A stretch of DNA of 64,000 nt from Phycisphaeraceae bacterium (GTDB lineage: Bacteria; Planctomycetota; Phycisphaerae; Phycisphaerales; UBA1924), in assembly GCA_020639155.1 (NCBI GenBank), contig JACKHF010000002.1:558001-622000 (forward strand), given 5' to 3'. This document shows positions 61,408-64,000 of this stretch, in pieces (within the stretch, counting starts at the first letter, position 1; every line of letters starts with the position of its first letter). The notes under the pieces are model-generated. The model was not told the origin of the DNA. It worked only from the letters and a program-made list of their open reading frames with translations, and did not search any database. Made by a program: the position numbers and the translations under genes.

Positions 61408-62850
61408 ATGCACGCAACCACGGGCCAATGCGAACAACGATCATTCCATCAATACTTGATGATCGCGCTTCCAGCAATGCTGCTCGCAATGGTTTCACTG
61501 GCTCTGATTGTGACTGGCAACTTGAACGGGCGTGGAGCCTTTGATCAGATCAACTATCACGAACCGGCAATCCGAACTTTTGCCTCGCAACTCCCCGAAC
61601 CCGATGTTTCTGATTATCTCTCTGCAACCACTCCCGGATATCACCTCGCCCTTGCTGGCGTCGCACGCACACTCTCCGATTCGAAGACAGCACTGAGACT
61701 CACGGGGCTGGTTTTCTCAGTTGTGCTGGTGCTCCTGTGTGCCCGCTGGATTACAAAGCGAACCGATGTGTCCGCTGCGATCTGGCTCTCGCTTCCGTTT
61801 GCATCTTCACTCTATGTCGTCTCGAGCGCGGCTTGGTTGCTCCCCGACAATGCAGGCTGGCTGGGTGTTGCATGTGTGATCATGCTTGCCCTGAGCGATC
61901 TCAAACTTGTTCATAGACTTGTATTTGCATCGACTGTGCTTGTGCTGCTTGTGTGTGTCCGACAGATCCACATCTGGGTTGCTGCCTGTGTGTGGGCAAG
62001 CGCGTGGATGCACGCAGCACCGGTTAGCACACCAACAAATGCGCTGCAAAGCATGGCCCCACCACTTAATCACGCGGGCAGACGCATCACACACGCGATA
62101 CTTGCCATCGCAGCATCGGCTCCGGCCTTTGGTGCATTGCTTTGGTTCAAACATGTATGGAACGGTCATCTCACGCCGCCAACCTTCGTTAACTACCACA
62201 ACAGCGGACTCAATCCGAGCGCATTGGCATTCATGCTTGCTGTTGTCGCGCTGTTCAGTATCCCATTTGCACCGGTGCTGTGGCCCCAACTGAAGGCGAT
62301 CGCTACAAACCATCGGACACCGCTGGCGTTCCTGTTCTGTGTCGCTGTTGTGGTTGCTGTTGTCGCTCCAACCAGTTACAGCGAGAACGCAGGTCGATTC
62401 TCCGGCATCTGGAACATTGCAGAAAAACTTCCGGCGCCTGCGAATCGTTCCATGCTCATCGTGCCGCTCGCTATTGCGGGGTCATTCGCACTCATATGCT
62501 GGCTCTCGATTGTCGGCACAACGGAGCGATGGATTCTTGCGGGTGCATTCATCGCATACGCAGCAGCAATGACCGCAAGCTTTCAGGTCTGGCAGCGATA
62601 CGTCGAGCCGTTCTCGCTCCTGTTTCTCCTGTTTGTATGCACGTATGCTCTCTTGAACAGACCGAATGCAAGGCACCACATCATCCGCGGGAGTGTTGTC
62701 CTTGCGATGATTATGTGTGCAATCACAACTGGCAAGCTTGTCAAATCCAAGCAGGCGGAACTGCTTGACGATCCAACTCCATGGCTTAGGGCAGAACAGC
62801 CATCACCGATACTGTCAGTGTCAGAGGGTCCCGAAGATTCGGACCAATGA
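61408..62850 (+). CDS. Polytopic membrane protein, GT-C/ALG10-like
   Basis: A 480-residue protein with about ten or more transmembrane helices. The first extracytoplasmic loop, FDQINYHEPAIRTF then PDVSDYLSATTPGYHLAL, carries acidic residues and the 'TTPGYH' pattern that resemble the catalytic loop of DIE2/ALG10-type GT-C glycosyltransferases, which use lipid-linked sugars. The similarity is only a local impression. ATG 61408 has no clear ribosome site and lies 49 bp after the dehydrogenase stop. The last 65 bp overlap the end of the convergent minus-strand gene. Confidence 0.65.
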   Translation: MHATTGQCEQRSFHQYLMIALPAMLLAMVSLALIVTGNLNGRGAFDQINYHEPAIRTFASQLPEPDVSDYLSATTPGYHLALAGVARTLSDSKTALRLTGLVFSVVLVLLCARWITKRTDVSAAIWLSLPFASSLYVVSSAAWLLPDNAGWLGVACVIMLALSDLKLVHRLVFASTVLVLLVCVRQIHIWVAACVWASAWMHAAPVSTPTNALQSMAPPLNHAGRRITHAILAIAASAPAFGALLWFKHVWNGHLTPPTFVNYHNSGLNPSALAFMLAVVALFSIPFAPVLWPQLKAIATNHRTPLAFLFCVAVVVAVVAPTSYSENAGRFSGIWNIAEKLPAPANRSMLIVPLAIAGSFALICWLSIVGTTERWILAGAFIAYAAAMTASFQVWQRYVEPFSLLFLLFVCTYALLNRPNARHHIIRGSVVLAMIMCAITTGKLVKSKQAELLDDPTPWLRAEQPSPILSVSEGPEDSDQ

Positions 62851-64000
62851 GGATATACGGCCTTGCCGGGTCAGAGGTCGGCCGCACCACAACCGGTTCC
62901 TGCAGTACTCTTGCGTACTCGGATAGTGCTCCATGCGCGGATTCGATGCTGCTGTCAGACACGAAGACCAGACCTTCGGTGCTGCTGAGCAGGTACCCAT
63001 GAGCGTTGCCATCATCAATCCGAGTTCCTGTCTGTGTGCCGGAAGGCATGAGCGTGAACTGCGCTCGACGAGGCTCATACAAAGACAATCGAGCTGAGCC
63101 TGTGTGCATGACAAGAGGGAGATTCGCAAACTGCATATTGACGTTTGCATGTTCTTCAGTATCAGGTACAACAGATGACCCGACCGAACCCGCGAGATAT
63201 GCATAGACGAGCGATGATCGTGTTGACATCGACTTCCGGGATACAACACGACCAAGCCGGTAATCGGTGCTCTCAACGCCACCTCGACGGGCACGCGATA
63301 CACCGACAACTTCCAGCGAGTCGCCGACAAGCAATGAGTACAACATCGCATTGTCGGGTGTTGTCATCGGCATGGCAAACGACATGCCCGCGGGAGGTTC
63401 GACGATTTCTTCTGTACCTGAACCATCCAGCGCGCGAAGCACCAAACTCGCACCAACTGAGCCATCGATCGGTCTGCGTGTAAACAGCAGTTTGCAGTCA
63501 ACGGTAAACACTGCATGCGCATTGACAGCATCGCCAGCAACAAGCCAGTCGATGTGTCCGGTCGCCCAGTTGCACAATCCAATCCACCGCGCACCATCAA
63601 CTCGTGGAGATTCAACAAGAAATCCATGCATGTTGCAGCCGCGTCCGAGTAGTAAACCATCTGGTTGATCGGATGAGTGCTCAACCCGCACAACAGATGC
63701 ATTACCGCTATTCTCCGATGGCAGCATGATCTGGTATGTTTCGATGTACGAGCCGAACGGCACAGTTGCGTCGGGCGTCGCCGCGAGCGTATCCCAGTCT
63801 GCAGATGCACCCTGTCGTGAAGCAAGATATCTGCCATCGGGTGAAACCAATGGAAGCACCGAACCGTCGTACGTTACCGAACCAACGGGCAGGACTTCAA
63901 CACGAACACTCGTGTTCAGACTCCGCGAGTCTGCGGGGGACGCGACAGGACCATTCGGCAGTTCCGCGTTTGCTGCTGCTCTTGAGCCGTTGTTGATATT
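62786..64000 (-). CDS. Beta-propeller-like protein, C-terminal part (cut by window edge)
   Basis: An open frame of 404 codons plus stop that enters from the right edge, so the N-terminus is missing. The visible part is beta-rich, with repeated blade-like strings such as VLPLVSPDGRYLASRQ, NWATGHIDWLVAGDAVNAHA and TTPDNAMLYSLLVGDSLEVV, which look like WD40/TolB-type propeller blades ('SPDGRYLA'). No catalytic motif is seen. It is convergent with the GT-C-like gene, and the two coding ends overlap by 65 bp. Function unknown; possibly periplasmic, but the signal region is outside the window. Confidence 0.75.
   Translation of the reverse strand, partial: NINNGSRAAANAELPNGPVASPADSRSLNTSVRVEVLPVGSVTYDGSVLPLVSPDGRYLASRQGASADWDTLAATPDATVPFGSYIETYQIMLPSENSGNASVVRVEHSSDQPDGLLLGRGCNMHGFLVESPRVDGARWIGLCNWATGHIDWLVAGDAVNAHAVFTVDCKLLFTRRPIDGSVGASLVLRALDGSGTEEIVEPPAGMSFAMPMTTPDNAMLYSLLVGDSLEVVGVSRARRGGVESTDYRLGRVVSRKSMSTRSSLVYAYLAGSVGSSVVPDTEEHANVNMQFANLPLVMHTGSARLSLYEPRRAQFTLMPSGTQTGTRIDDGNAHGYLLSSTEGLVFVSDSSIESAHGALSEYARVLQEPVVVRPTSDPARPYILIGPNLRDPLTLTVSVMAVLP

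Overview
The window looks like a chromosomal segment of a planctomycete, most likely of the Phycisphaerae/Phycisphaerales. Pointers are a fused SecD-SecF protein behind tgt and yajC, secreted proteins that end in a Cys-containing dockerin-like double EF-hand (NIFDYICFGN), a PEP-CTERM-like tail (VPAPG...RRRR) on a haem peroxidase, and a DUF937 protein. This assignment is inference from gene content; no rRNA is present. Genes are tightly packed, often with 4-nt stop/start overlaps, and GTG or TTG starts are common.

Layout. 1-6.2 kb: a membrane protein cut by the left edge, tsaD, a release-factor-like gene, thioredoxin-like and Nudix genes, purE-purK, an EamA transporter and a truncated haemoglobin. 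6.2-17.8 kb (minus strand): UDP-glucuronate decarboxylase, aldo/keto reductase, FAD oxidoreductase, LysM protein, secDF, yajC, tgt, then a rhomboid and an M50 site-2-type protease that share a C-terminal motif. 18.0-22.6 kb: PEGA lipoprotein, small coupled protein, threonine dehydratase-like enzyme, queF, TPR lipoprotein, SDR. 22.6-27.9 kb (minus strand): translation cluster tRNA-Gln, glmU-type uridyltransferase, prs, rplY, pth, rpsF, ssb, rplI. About 28.0-28.3 kb holds no convincing gene but folds into a strongly paired RNA with a promoter.

28.4-38.3 kb (plus strand): a central-carbon cluster. It has an ATP-grasp CoA ligase beta-like subunit, an alpha-like subunit, citryl-CoA lyase, a GNAT enzyme, an HD-like protein, aconitase and an NAD-type isocitrate dehydrogenase. 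I read it as ATP-dependent citrate cleavage (citryl-CoA synthetase plus lyase) beside citrate/isocitrate interconversion. An AT-richer, opposite-strand gene with a lectin-like sensor and a TIR-like/deoxyribosyltransferase-like effector domain sits inside it, bordered by inverted copies of dispersed repeats.

38.4-51.6 kb (minus strand): MgtE, then an envelope/extracellular block. This block has a dockerin-like secreted protein, a 1517-residue collagen-like/beta-helix surface protein with an in-frame 1071-bp tandem duplication, an ABC-F ATPase, an animal-type haem peroxidase, and a multicopper oxidase fused to an apparently dead endonuclease/exonuclease/phosphatase fold. 51.6-53.8 kb is gene-poor, next to tRNA-Gly, with small unrecognised genes, diverged repeats and a dockerin fragment. 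54.0-64.0 kb (plus strand): CPBP protease, HrpA helicase, SDR, aldehyde dehydrogenase and a GT-C-like membrane protein. A beta-propeller-like gene runs off the right edge on the minus strand.
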